From NCBI GenBank assembly GCA_030611985.1, contig JAUWOS010000006.1, positions 1 to 33,542 on the forward strand: a DNA stretch of 33,542 nucleotides. Direction: 5' to 3'. Origin of the DNA: Desulfobacterales bacterium (GTDB taxonomy: Bacteria > Desulfobacterota > Desulfobacteria > Desulfobacterales > ETH-SRB1). The notes beneath the pieces were generated by a model that was not told the DNA's origin, searched no databases, and worked only from the letters and a program-made list of their open reading frames with translations. The translations under genes and the position numbers were made by a program. Every line of letters starts with the position of its first letter. Positions within the stretch are counted from its first letter, which is position 1. This document shows positions 16,875 through 24,857 of this stretch, one piece after another.

Positions 16875-18353
16875 CTAATTCAAAAATTCCGCTTTAAGTA
16901 CATTTCTTGTTGAAGGTTTTACCCTGGCAAAGTCATCTATTCTAAGACCGACAACCCAGATTATCCTATCTCTGCTAAGAAGAACAGGAAATCTTGACCG
17001 TTCGGATCCAGAAATCTTGTTGTTTATAAAATACTTTTTTACCTTTTGAGTGCCTGACATGCCAAGAGGTTTAAAGCGGTCATCCTGCCGAAAATTTCTG
17101 AGAATCAGCGGAAAATTCAGATCAACTATATCAAAAAAAGCAATTTGATGTCCGGCGCGATATATATCAGGCATATCTTTGATGTCAATTGCACAAAATT
17201 TCAAATGAGCGTTTATTTCTTTTACAAATATTGATTCGATGTTTTTACCGGGTCTTAATATCTTATATTCAAAATCAAGCGTTTTTGTTTTATCGGATTT
17301 CTCGTTAAGCTCACGTAATGCCTTATTTTCTCTTGAAAATATAAGAATATCATCATTTCGTTTAACTCTGATACGGTCAGGAAGATCAAGACAGCCGTGC
17401 GCTTTCCTGCTTTCCGAAAGCCTGATCACGGAATCTATGTGAGAAAAGGTGATGCGTCTTAAATTCCCTTTTGCTTTTGCAAGAGCCTTTCTAATGACCC
17501 TCCTTTTTGCTGCAATATGTATTTCATCAAGCATTGGAACAGAAAGAACAATCTTGTCGTTCTGTATGGCTGAAACGGATTTTTCAAAGAGAGGATTTAT
17601 TATATCCTCAATCCATTTCTCTTCACATCTTGCAATTGAAGCAAACCGATTGAGTGTTTCAATTATTCTTGGATTGTAGGACGTTTCTAAAAAAGGGATT
17701 AAATGATGACGTATTCTATTTCGAAGATACCTTACATCTTTATTAGAACTGTCTAAAACGTATTTTAAACCTTTTGAAGTCAAAAAATCAATGATTTCGT
17801 ATCTTGTTGATCTAATAAGAGGACGGACAATCTTTATATATGTATTTTGACTGTCTCTTACAGGCGGCATTCCCGAAATCCCGGAAAGACCGCTTCCTCG
17901 AAATAAATACATCAATACAAGTTCTGCATTATCATTTTCATTATGACCAAGAGCAATTTTGTTAAATCTGTTTTTTATCGCTACACTATTATAAAAAGCA
18001 TAGCGAACGCATCTGGCTGCTTCTTCTGGAGAAAGCTTGTTTTCAAGCTGATATTTGCGAACATCCTTTTTGCTGATATAACAAGGCAGATCAAGTTTTT
18101 CAGCAAGAGATTCAACAAATTCGGCATCATTGTCCGAATCTTTTTGGCGGAGAGAATGATTCAGATGTGCAACACCAAGCCTGAGAGATAACCCGGAAGC
18201 CAATGCGAAAAGTATATGAAGAAGAGCTACAGAATCAGGCCCGCCTGACACACCGATAAGGACCGAATCTCCAGGCTGAAACATTCCATAAGTTTCAGCG
18301 GTCTGTTCTACTGCGTGCAATAACTTACTGCAAATTTTGTGCGATACTGGCAT
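16875..18353 (-). CDS. tilS: tRNA(Ile)-lysidine synthetase
   Basis: Converts the wobble cytidine of tRNA-Ile(CAU) to lysidine using ATP and lysine. The 492 residues start with the PP-loop domain: VLIGVSGGPDSVALLHILF at about 31-49, VAHLNHSLRQKDSDNDAEFV, KLSPEEAARCVRYAFY, IALGHNENDNAELVLM, FRGSGLSGISGMPP and VLDSSNKDVRYLRNRIRHHLIPFL. The C-terminal half contains the TilS-specific tRNA-binding domains and ends with the TilS_C stretch DDRFKPLGMSGTQKVKKYF. The ATG at 18353 lies 29 nt inside the end of the upstream lipoprotein gene, with GAGCTGATTC before it as a possible ribosome binding site, suggesting coupled translation. Confidence 0.95.
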   Translation of the reverse strand: MPVSHKICSKLLHAVEQTAETYGMFQPGDSVLIGVSGGPDSVALLHILFALASGLSLRLGVAHLNHSLRQKDSDNDAEFVESLAEKLDLPCYISKKDVRKYQLENKLSPEEAARCVRYAFYNSVAIKNRFNKIALGHNENDNAELVLMYLFRGSGLSGISGMPPVRDSQNTYIKIVRPLIRSTRYEIIDFLTSKGLKYVLDSSNKDVRYLRNRIRHHLIPFLETSYNPRIIETLNRFASIARCEEKWIEDIINPLFEKSVSAIQNDKIVLSVPMLDEIHIAAKRRVIRKALAKAKGNLRRITFSHIDSVIRLSESRKAHGCLDLPDRIRVKRNDDILIFSRENKALRELNEKSDKTKTLDFEYKILRPGKNIESIFVKEINAHLKFCAIDIKDMPDIYRAGHQIAFFDIVDLNFPLILRNFRQDDRFKPLGMSGTQKVKKYFINNKISGSERSRFPVLLSRDRIIWVVGLRIDDFARVKPSTRNVLKAEFLN

Positions 18354-18717
18354 GAATCAGCTCGGAAATTTTTTTGTCCCATATCCCTACTCTGCCGGTA
18401 CGGATGGAAACTTCCGTAATTTCCGGCGCTATCATTACTATTTTTATGGTAACAGGTGTATTATCGGCACGTCTTGCTTTTATTACTGTTTCTATACCAT
18501 CTGACGTTTTTTCTATTATTGATATTTTCAATCTCTTTAAAATAACGGTACTTGCCTGAATGGTTTTATCAAAAGTTGCCTGATATAAATTTTTCAGTTC
18601 TCCGTTCATATAAGTATAAACGCCGACACCGACGCCTGCGCCTGATACAAAAAAAGCGCAACCTTCCGTCAATAAAAAACTGGTTAGCAATAAAGAAATT
18701 AAAAGCTTTCTAATCAT
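18325..18717 (-). CDS. DUF3568 family putative lipoprotein
   Basis: 130 residues. The N-terminus MIRKLLISLLLTSFLLTEGCAFF resembles a lipoprotein signal peptide, but the lipobox is degenerate (LTEGC, glutamate before glycine). The glycine-rich GAGVGVGVYTYMNGELKNLY stretch is typical of DUF3568 proteins, which are common in Desulfobacterota and have no known function. The rest is a small alpha/beta domain (IIEKTSDGIETVIKARRADN, TEVSIRTGRVGIWDK). Its end overlaps tilS by 29 nt. The product is expected at the cell envelope (inference). Confidence 0.8.
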   Translation of the reverse strand: MIRKLLISLLLTSFLLTEGCAFFVSGAGVGVGVYTYMNGELKNLYQATFDKTIQASTVILKRLKISIIEKTSDGIETVIKARRADNTPVTIKIVMIAPEITEVSIRTGRVGIWDKKISELIHASIAQNLQ

Positions 18718-18760
18718 AATATGTGTAAACCTGACGCCTTTCTATCGGGCTGAACCAGCT

Positions 18761-18820
18761 ATACAAAAAGCCGACTGAGACATTTCGATCTTTTGCAAAA
18801 TCGTGCTGACTTTTTGTATC
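18761..18820. repeat. Hairpin upstream of the lipoprotein gene
   Basis: ATACAAAAAG at 18761-18770 and CTTTTTGTAT at 18810-18819 form a perfect 10-bp inverted repeat with further imperfect pairing inside and a TTTTGCAAAA palindrome near the centre. It lies in the leader region of the minus-strand lipoprotein gene. Its function is unknown. Confidence 0.4.
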
Positions 18821-18844
18821 AACCTGCATTCTGTTACTATATTT

Positions 18845-18907
18845 TGTAAGCGTTTACATGTTGGGAAGTAGCCTTGTTGTGCTACCAATTCTCCCGTGAA
18901 CGGTTAT
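18845..18907. repeat. Family B repeat, short form
   Basis: About 63 nt from TGTAAGCGTTTAC to GTGAACGGTTAT, which are imperfect inverted ends. GTAGC/GCTAC and GGGA/TCCC pair inside, so the element folds as a nested hairpin. It shares TTACATGTTGGGAAGTAGCC with three other copies and lacks the long hairpin seen at 8071 and 28147. Confidence 0.75.
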
Positions 18908-19003
18908 TATATTTTATGACTTTCGGATTAAGGTGAATAAAGGCTATCTGTTTGACCGATTAGGTTATGTTACAGATTTTTATAAGTCAACTCTCTTTTT
19001 CTC

Positions 19004-19031
19004 TTGAAAAAAAATATATATGGCTTATTAT
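19004..19031 (+). promoter_or_regulatory. Putative promoter of the SRP RNA gene
   Basis: TTGAAA (19004-19009) and TATTAT (19026-19031) are spaced by 16 nt. A start seven bases after the -10 falls at 19038, exactly where the terminal helix of the RNA begins. Consensus match only. Confidence 0.5.
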
Positions 19032-19037
19032 AGTATT

Positions 19038-19294
19038 TGGTTGTGCTAGGTGGGGAGCTAGCGGTGCCCTTTTCCCGAAATCCGCTTTATGCGGGGCTGA
19101 ATTCCTTCTAAAGGGTTTTTATTTCTGGAAATTCGCGAGTCTTCTGATCGGCCGCCGCGCAACAGACAATCACGAACCTCGTCAGGTCCGGAAGGAAGCA
19201 GCGATAAGTGATGCAGTCTGTGTCGCGGATTGATCCCGATCATGTTTATGGCTTAAGTATTTCAGAAAAAGATTCGATAGAGGGTGCACAACCA
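19038..19294 (+). ncRNA. ffs: Signal recognition particle RNA, long type with Alu domain
   Basis: The central segment GTCAGGTCCGGAAGGAAGCA at 19181-19200, continuing GC, is the SRP RNA domain IV signature that binds Ffh; flanking arms AGACAATCAC/GTGATGCAGTCT and CCGCG/CGCGG extend its helix. About 140 nt upstream lies the conserved bacterial Alu-domain sequence (GTGCTAGGTGGGGAGCTAGC, then GGTGCCC, ATCCGC and GGGGCTGAATTCC), as in the Bacillus long SRP RNA. TGGTTGTGC at 19038-19046 pairs perfectly with GCACAACCA at 19286-19294 and closes the molecule at 257 nt. Gram-negative bacteria usually have the short (about 110 nt) 4.5S form. No U-tract terminator is evident. The partner receptor FtsY is at 3235-4248. 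Confidence 0.92.
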
Positions 19295-19327
19295 TTCTCA
19301 AAATTTACAGTATTCCCGTCACTTAAC

Positions 19328-19575
19328 TTAGGAACGTGGACGAAATAACTTCTTTATCTGTGCATCACAACTTCTGACCGCCTTTGCCCCCAATCTCAAA
19401 TCCCAAAAGTATCAAAACAGCTCGCCACTCCTTCAACTTTTGTAATCTGAGACCCGCCAGCCATGCATTAAAATAGGCATATCTAACTGATGCAAAATGT
19501 AGGCGTTGCAGGTCGAACAAATCCGACCCAAGCATGTGTGTCTACTTGTGAAAGTTATTTCATCCACGTTCCTTT
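19328..19575. repeat. Family A element, long divergent copy in reverse orientation
   Basis: 248 nt with intact left end TTAGGAACGTGGACGAAATA and right end complementary to AAGGAACGTGGATGAAATAA. The interior contains the family A hairpin segments in inverted order (CCAATCTCAAATCCCAAAAG and CTTTTGTAATCTGAGAC), but the right half carries additional sequence not found in other copies. It lies 33 nt downstream of the SRP RNA. Confidence 0.75.
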
Positions 19576-19868
19576 AAGAACTTGAAAAAATTTTCCAGTT
19601 CAAAGTCAAATCTAAAAAATTATGGTTGCACATATCGAAAACTATTGACGACCCGTGTAAATTAAAATCTCTAAACATCTCAATTATCATCTTGACATTG
19701 TTCCATATAGTATTATTTTTTAGAAACGGGAATGAACTATACTTGAAATTTGAATATGCATTGCGATTTCTATGAGTTATTGAGTTTTAAGCTTCTTTAA
19801 GCAACAAAACACTTCTTTCAAAGATCGCGTATCAATTTAATCCAATAACTTTATCTTAAAACTTATAT
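19576..19868. other. AT-rich gap between two family A elements
   Basis: No credible reading frame or RNA gene is seen. It contains the promoter-like pair at 19692-19719. No CIRCE-type inverted repeat was recognised here or up to grpE. Confidence 0.5.
19692..19719 (+). promoter_or_regulatory. Candidate sigma70 promoter upstream of grpE
   Basis: TTGACA at 19692-19697 and TATTTT at 19714-19719 are spaced by 16 nt. If used for grpE-dnaK the leader would be about 380 nt and would contain the entire family A hairpin at 19869-20054. No sigma32-like or CIRCE site was recognised. Confidence 0.35.
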
Positions 19869-20054
19869 TTAGGAGCGTGGACGAATTAACTTCTGCAAGT
19901 AAGCGCACAGATTTGGGTCGAATTTGTTCGATCTCAAAGCACAAAAATCGAAGGAATAGCGAGCTATTTCAAGGTTTTTGTGATTTGAGATCGGACAAAG
20001 GCGGCCTGAAGCTGTGATGCATAGTTGCGGAAGTTAATTCGTCCCCGTTCCTTA
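19869..20054. repeat. Family A element, full-length copy upstream of grpE
   Basis: 186 nt, the same length as the copy at 65-250. Ends TTAGGAGCGTGGACGAATTA and the complement of AAGGAACGGGGACGAATTAA. Subterminal AACTTCTGCAA/TTGCGGAAGTT and internal CGATCTCAAAGCACAAAAA/TTTTTGTGATTTGAGATCG pair, so the element forms a nearly continuous hairpin. Several changes in one arm relative to copy 1 are matched in the other arm, suggesting that folding is maintained. Confidence 0.85.
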
Positions 20055-20103
20055 GCATCCGAAAAATAGAAATTGGGAAAATTACAGGAGAATGTGCCGA
20101 ATA

Positions 20104-20676
20104 ATGACTGATAAAAAGAAAACAAAAAAGTATCTCGAAGATGAAAAGACCGATACAGAAAGCAAGATATTCAAAAAAGATAAAGTAAAGACCGTTGAGG
20201 AGGTAGAAACAAAGTTTAAATCAGCGCAAGAGGAGGCCGAACAGACATATGATCGTCTTTTGAGAGTTTCCGCTGAGTTCGAAAACTACAAAAAGCGATC
20301 AGCACGTGAAATGGCTGAATTCAAAAAATTTTCAAATGAATCTCTGCTAAAAGAGATATTTCCTGTGGTAGACAATCTGAAACTGGCTATAAATTCTTCA
20401 AAAAATGATGAAAACGCAAACAACGGTCTGGTTGAAGGAGTTGATATTACTCTCAAGGATATATTGAAAGTTTTTGAAAAATTTGGAGTAAAACAGATTG
20501 AATCTTTGGGTAAAACCTTTGATCCCAGGTTTCACCATGCCGTCATACAGGAAGAAACCGAAAATCATCCTAAAAACACTGTCTTAAAAGAGTTGCAAAC
20601 AGGATATATGATACATGACAGGTTGCTGAGACCTACTATGGTCATTGTTTCTAAGGAAAAAGTAACTGTAAAATAA
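20104..20676 (+). CDS. grpE: Nucleotide exchange factor GrpE
   Basis: Co-chaperone that releases ADP from DnaK. About 190 residues: a charged, lysine/glutamate-rich N-terminal tail, a long coiled coil through EAEQTYDRLLRVSAEFENYKK and RSAREMAEFKKFSNESLL, PVVDNLKLAI, and the C-terminal beta domain with DPRFHHAVIQEE and GYMIHDRLLRPTMVIVSK. The ATG at 20104 (MTDKKK) is the conventional choice, but AGGAG at 20086-20090 is 13 nt away. The in-frame ATG at 20092 is only one base from it, so the exact start is unclear. dnaK follows after 169 nt. No hrcA is adjacent. Confidence 0.93.
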   Translation: MTDKKKTKKYLEDEKTDTESKIFKKDKVKTVEEVETKFKSAQEEAEQTYDRLLRVSAEFENYKKRSAREMAEFKKFSNESLLKEIFPVVDNLKLAINSSKNDENANNGLVEGVDITLKDILKVFEKFGVKQIESLGKTFDPRFHHAVIQEETENHPKNTVLKELQTGYMIHDRLLRPTMVIVSKEKVTVK

Positions 20677-20726
20677 ATTAGCGCTCTATTAGTACTCTAC
20701 TCTATTAGCGCTCTGTCGGGCGAACT

Positions 20727-20757
20727 ATTAGCTCTTAGCTGATAGCTAATAGTTTAA
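20727..20757. repeat. Hairpin in the grpE-dnaK gap
   Basis: CTATTAGCT and AGCTAATAG form a perfect 9-bp inverted repeat around a 10-nt spacer. TTAGCGCTCT occurs twice just upstream (about 20679 and 20705). No T-tract follows, so termination is not obvious; it could be an RNA-processing site between the two genes (inference). Confidence 0.45.
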
Positions 20758-20845
20758 CAGCCAAGAATAAGCGGATCAACAAAATGATCAATCCTGAACG
20801 AAAGCATAAACAAGATTACAGATTATACATAAGAGAGGAGAACAG

Positions 20846-22759
20846 ATGAGTAAAATAATAGGAATAGATCTTGGTACCACAAATTCATGTGTTGCTATCA
20901 TGGAGGGTGGTGAAGCAAAGGTAATCACGAATCCCGAAGGAGGACGAACAACTCCTTCGATAGTTGCCGTTTCAGATAACGGGGAGAGATTGGTGGGCCA
21001 GATAGCAAAGAGACAGGCAATTACAAACCCCAGCAATACTGTTTTTGCCGTAAAAAGACTTATCGGTCGGAAATATACATCGCCTGTAGTGCAAAAAGAT
21101 ATCAAAATACTCCCTTACAAGCTTGAAGAGGCCGGCAATGGCGACATTCGCATAAATCTTGGCGGAAAACTCAACAGTCCTGCAGAAATATCATCTTTTA
21201 TACTGGCAAATATCAAAAAAACAGCCGAGGAACACCTTGGAGAAAAAATTACGGACGCGGTGATAACCGTACCCGCATATTTTAACGATAGTCAAAGGCA
21301 AGCAACCAAGGATGCTGGAAAGGTCGCCGGTCTTAATGTTTTAAGGATTATAAACGAACCAACCGCTGCTTCGCTTGCGTATGGTCTGGACAAAAAAAAT
21401 GAAGAAAAGATTGCCGTTTTCGATCTTGGCGGAGGCACATTTGACATATCCGTACTTGAAATTGGTGAAGGGGTCTTTGAAGTCAAATCTACAAATGGTG
21501 ATACCCACCTTGGCGGCGAAGATTTTGATATTCTGCTAATTGATTACCTGGCTGATGAATTCAAAAAAGACCAGGGAATTGATATAAGAAACGACAAGAT
21601 GGCGTTGCAGCGGCTTAAAGAGGCTGCCGAAAAAGCAAAGATGGAACTGTCTACTTCCATGGAAACTGATGTAAATCTTCCATTCATTACAGCCGATGCC
21701 AGTGGCCCAAAACATCTTAACACAAAGATAACCAGAGCAAAACTGGAAGCTCTTTCAAGCGATCTGTTAAACATGCTTGAAAAACCTTGCAGGGTAGCTA
21801 TTAAGGATTCAGGTCTGGCGCCCAGTGACATCGATGAAGTTATCCTTGTAGGAGGCATGACACGCATGCCGGCTGTTCAGGAACGGGTCAAGAAAATTTT
21901 CGGCAAAGAACCTCACAGAGGCGTCAATCCCGATGAAGTTGTTGCAATAGGCGCCGCAATTCAGGGTGGTGTTTTAAAAGGAGATGTCAAAGATGTTCTT
22001 CTTCTTGACGTTACGCCTCTTTCTCTGGGCATTGAAACCCTTGGCAGCGTAATGACAAGATTGATCGAAAAGAATACAACCATTCCGACAAAAAAGAGTC
22101 AGATCTTTTCAACTGCTGCAGACAGCCAGCCCGCGGTTTCCATTCATGTACTTCAAGGAGAGCGTGAAATGGCTACAGGCAATAAAACTCTTGGGCGCTT
22201 CGAACTTGTTGGCATACCGCCTGCGCCAAGAGGTGTGCCTCAAATAGAGGTAACCTTCGACATTGATGCCAACGGCATTGTAAACGTAACTGCAAAAGAT
22301 CAGGCTACGGGCAAGGAGCAGTCAATCCAAATTACCGCATCTTCCGGTTTGTCAAAAGAAGAAATTGACAATCTAATCAAAGATGCCGAACTTCACTCTG
22401 AAGAGGATAAAAAGAAAAAAGAGTTGGTAGATATCCGTAACACTGCCGATGCTTTGATCTATTCAACTGAAAAATCCATAAAGGATCTTGGAGACAAGGT
22501 AGACAGCGCAACAAAGACCAAGATTGAAGACATCACGGGTCGCCTTAAAAAAGCAATGGAAGGTGATGACAAGGAAGAGATCAAGCGTCTGAGCGAGGAG
22601 CTAACCCAAACTTCTCATAAACTGGCGGAAGCTGCTTATCAGCAGGCAGCACAGGCAGGCGCTCAGCAGCCGGGAGCAGAAGGTGCTGCTCAACCGGAAA
22701 CTCCTGAAGAAGACGTGGTGGATGCTGATTTTGAAGAAGTAAAAGATGAGAAAAAGTGA
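20846..22759 (+). CDS. dnaK: Molecular chaperone DnaK (Hsp70)
   Basis: ATP-driven chaperone working with GrpE and a DnaJ not seen in the window. 637 residues, normal length. The nucleotide-binding domain shows [71 protein letters not shown] and [16 protein letters not shown]. The substrate-binding domain follows from [17 protein letters not shown]; the lid is helical and ends in a glutamine/alanine-rich linker and the acidic [15 protein letters not shown] tail typical of bacterial DnaK. GAGAGGAG lies upstream of the ATG. Seven-base tandem repeats start immediately after the stop and a strong terminator follows. Confidence 0.97.
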   Translation: MSKIIGIDLGTTNSCVAIMEGGEAKVITNPEGGRTTPSIVAVSDNGERLVGQIAKRQAITNPSNTVFAVKRLIGRKYTSPVVQKDIKILPYKLEEAGNGDIRINLGGKLNSPAEISSFILANIKKTAEEHLGEKITDAVITVPAYFNDSQRQATKDAGKVAGLNVLRIINEPTAASLAYGLDKKNEEKIAVFDLGGGTFDISVLEIGEGVFEVKSTNGDTHLGGEDFDILLIDYLADEFKKDQGIDIRNDKMALQRLKEAAEKAKMELSTSMETDVNLPFITADASGPKHLNTKITRAKLEALSSDLLNMLEKPCRVAIKDSGLAPSDIDEVILVGGMTRMPAVQERVKKIFGKEPHRGVNPDEVVAIGAAIQGGVLKGDVKDVLLLDVTPLSLGIETLGSVMTRLIEKNTTIPTKKSQIFSTAADSQPAVSIHVLQGEREMATGNKTLGRFELVGIPPAPRGVPQIEVTFDIDANGIVNVTAKDQATGKEQSIQITASSGLSKEEIDNLIKDAELHSEEDKKKKELVDIRNTADALIYSTEKSIKDLGDKVDSATKTKIEDITGRLKKAMEGDDKEEIKRLSEELTQTSHKLAEAAYQQAAQAGAQQPGAEGAAQPETPEEDVVDADFEEVKDEKK

Positions 22760-22815
22760 TTAAGTTTTAAGTTTTAAGTATTAAGTATTAAGTATTAAGT
22801 ATTAAGTTTTAAGTA
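22760..22815. repeat. Heptanucleotide tandem repeat after dnaK
   Basis: Eight consecutive copies of TTAAGTW (TTAAGTT or TTAAGTA) begin on the base after the dnaK stop codon TGA. The final half unit drifts into TTGATGG. It lies between the stop and the terminator. Such short tandem arrays change copy number by slippage. Confidence 0.9.
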
Positions 22816-22827
22816 TTGATGGGTGTG

Positions 22828-22875
22828 ATTTCGACCTGTGTCGTTAATGGCTGACAGCACAGGTCGAAATTTTTC
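22828..22875 (+). terminator. Rho-independent terminator of dnaK
   Basis: ATTTCGACCTGTG (22828-22840) pairs perfectly with CACAGGTCGAAAT (22858-22870) as a 13-bp stem with a 17-nt loop, followed by TTTTC. Confidence 0.85.
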
Positions 22876-22887
22876 AGTTTTACCCGT

Positions 22888-22990
22888 AGGGGCAGCAATC
22901 CCTTGTGGTTGCCCATTTTCGTTATTAATCAAATTTTCTTTTTCGATATCATTGTTGTTTCGGGCGACCACAAGGGTCGCCCATACAAAA
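22888..22990. repeat. Palindromic repeat overlapping the 3' end of lnt
   Basis: GTAGGGGCAGCAATCCCTTG and the following TGGTTGCCC at about 22890 are mirrored, imperfectly, by GGGCGACCACAAGGGTCGCC starting near 22962 and continuing CATAC. The second arm is itself a palindrome (GGGCGACC/GGTCGCCC). The arm at 22962-22987 lies inside the lnt reading frame and encodes its residues YGRPLWSP. Confidence 0.7.
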
Positions 22991-24614
22991 TCATAATAAG
23001 AATTGCTGTTGCAATCAGGCAGACTATGGCAAAGATATCTCCGAACCGCGTATATAGGCTTGTCTTGTTTAATAAAGGCATGGATTTTGTCATCACTGCT
23101 TCCTGAAAAAGGTCTGTTTGAGCAATAACCCTGCCTGCAGGATCTATAAACCCGCTTATACCTGTATTTGCTGATCTTACAAGAGAGCGTCTATTTTCTA
23201 CAGCCCTGAACACCGCCATGGAAAAATGCTGATAAGGAGCGCCGGTTTTACCAAACCATGCATCGTTTGTGATATTAACAAGCAATAGAGCATTATTTTT
23301 TGTCATAGCCCGGGAAAGGTCCGGGAAAATTATTTCATAACATATCTGCAAACCTAATTCATAATTACGGAACGAAATAGTATTTCCTTTGTTGCCCGCC
23401 CTGAAATCTCCGACCTGCTCCACCATTTTACCGAGAAAAGGAAACCATTTTTTAAAAGGAATATATTCTCCAAATGGAACAAGATGCACCTTGTCGTATT
23501 TGCCGGATACTTTTCCACTCGAACTGATCAGATAAGCGCTGTTATAGTATTCTACACTGTTTTTGCTGCGAACAAATGAAGGGCTGCCTATCAGAAAGTC
23601 AGCATCGATATCATAAATTCCCTTTTGAACCATATTGGATAGCTTGATATCGTACAAAAAATAAAATGGTGTGGCTGTTTCAGGCCACACAATAAGGTCG
23701 GGCTTATGCTCTTTGGCTAAAAGTGAAAGCTTGATATATTTTTCTGTGGTTTCGTTTTGAAATGCAGTATCCCATTTTTTTTCCTGGTCAATATTTCCCT
23801 GAACAATTGTAACAGATACGGATGGAGAAGCGGATATCAGATTGTCAATTGATTCTATGCGCCATTTTCCATAAAACCAGACAAGACCAAAAATTAAGAT
23901 AAAAAAAATTATTAATCTCGCAACGATACTTTTTGAAACCACCCACTCCTGCCGATTTTTTTTAGTTAAATAAAGGAAGGTTATAAAAATTGCAGCATTT
24001 GATAGAGCAATTAAAAAAGATACTCCATATATACCAAATATATCTGAAATTTGTATTAAGTATAGATTGTTAAACTGGGAGTATCCGATGAGTTCCCAGG
24101 GAAATCCGGAAAAAAGAAATGAGCGAAGATATTCCAATGAAACCCACAAAACAGGGATCATAAAAAAACAGACTATCGGTTTTCGGCATATTCCGGTTAA
24201 AATTGCTGAAAATATTGCTATATAAAGAGCAAGATAGGCGGAAAAAAGAAAAAGTACCGGTATACATAGATACAAAGGAAGGTGGCCATATGTTTTCATT
24301 GTGTATACAAGCCAGTACATAAGTGTAAGATAATGAACAAGCCCTGATAGAAAGCCAAGACGAAAACCGTTTTTGAAAGAGAGATTTCTTAAAGCCACCA
24401 GCAATGGAACAATGGCAAACCAGGCAAGCAGGTCAACACCGATCTTTGGAAATGATCCCGTAAGCAGCAGACCGCTTACTATGGCTAAAATAATTTTCGA
24501 TATGTCGATTTGGCGAATCTTCAATTTGGAATAATTTCCTAACCGCCTGCTTTGCTCTATGCGCAAAGAATAAGTTTTAAAAATTTCTAAATAATCTCTT
24601 TTTAGCAAAATCAT
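22929..24614 (-). CDS. lnt: Apolipoprotein N-acyltransferase
   Basis: Inner-membrane enzyme that adds the third acyl chain to lipoproteins. 561 residues as drawn: about six N-terminal membrane segments (LLLTGSFPKIGVDLLAWFA and others), then a periplasmic nitrilase-like domain with the Glu-Lys-Cys triad visible as VWPETATP (E312), GKYDKVHLVPFGEYIP (K375) and LGLQICYEIIFPDLSR (C425), and a last membrane segment near the C-terminus. The N-terminus is uncertain: the ATG at 24614 lacks a ribosome binding site, whereas a TTG at 24524 has AGGAA upstream and would remove 30 residues. The C-terminal GRPLWSPETT is encoded by a palindromic repeat. It is convergent with dnaK. Confidence 0.93.
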   Translation of the reverse strand: MILLKRDYLEIFKTYSLRIEQSRRLGNYSKLKIRQIDISKIILAIVSGLLLTGSFPKIGVDLLAWFAIVPLLVALRNLSFKNGFRLGFLSGLVHYLTLMYWLVYTMKTYGHLPLYLCIPVLFLFSAYLALYIAIFSAILTGICRKPIVCFFMIPVLWVSLEYLRSFLFSGFPWELIGYSQFNNLYLIQISDIFGIYGVSFLIALSNAAIFITFLYLTKKNRQEWVVSKSIVARLIIFFILIFGLVWFYGKWRIESIDNLISASPSVSVTIVQGNIDQEKKWDTAFQNETTEKYIKLSLLAKEHKPDLIVWPETATPFYFLYDIKLSNMVQKGIYDIDADFLIGSPSFVRSKNSVEYYNSAYLISSSGKVSGKYDKVHLVPFGEYIPFKKWFPFLGKMVEQVGDFRAGNKGNTISFRNYELGLQICYEIIFPDLSRAMTKNNALLLVNITNDAWFGKTGAPYQHFSMAVFRAVENRRSLVRSANTGISGFIDPAGRVIAQTDLFQEAVMTKSMPLLNKTSLYTRFGDIFAIVCLIATAILIMILYGRPLWSPETTMISKKKI

Positions 24615-24655
24615 TTGTTCAAATCAATGCGGAAATTCATCTCTGCTCCTAAATG

Positions 24656-24712
24656 TGTAACCGTTTACGGGAGTAATCGGTAGCACAACAAGGCTACTTC
24701 TCAACATGTAAA
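24656..24712. repeat. Family B repeat, short form, reverse orientation
   Basis: Read on the minus strand, it contains TTTACATGTTGAGAAGTAGC, then CTTGTTGTGCTACC, and ends AAACGGTTACA, closely matching the 18845-18907 copy in the opposite orientation. It lies in the divergent gap between lnt and panC. Confidence 0.7.
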
Positions 24713-24735
24713 TTTATTTTTGAGCAAACCCCGAG

Positions 24736-24764
24736 TTGACATTTATCTGTCTTTATTCTAAAAG
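24736..24764 (+). promoter_or_regulatory. Candidate promoter of the panC-metK-ahcY cluster
   Basis: TTGACA at 24736-24741 with TAAAAG at 24759-24764, spacing 17 nt. The -35 matches consensus and the -10 is mediocre. It would give a leader of about 60 nt before the predicted panC start at 24831. Confidence 0.35.
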
Positions 24765-24857
24765 AAACATTGACTTACTGTGAATTTGTGTGGAATTTGA
24801 CAATGTCAATTTTAATTTGAGGTTCTAACCATCGAAGTTATTACTACGACAAAAGAG

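Noticed and set aside
18967..19243. Open frames on both strands across this stretch
   Set aside because: They lie inside the SRP RNA, whose conserved Alu and domain IV sequences explain the conservation; no ribosome binding site or protein family fits.
19576..20103. CIRCE element for grpE-dnaK
   Set aside because: No TTAGCACTC-N9-GAGTGCTAA type inverted repeat was found; the inverted repeats present belong to family A.
22760..22815. CRISPR-like array
   Set aside because: The unit is 7 nt with no spacers, so it is a simple tandem repeat. No direct repeats with unique spacers were seen anywhere in the window.
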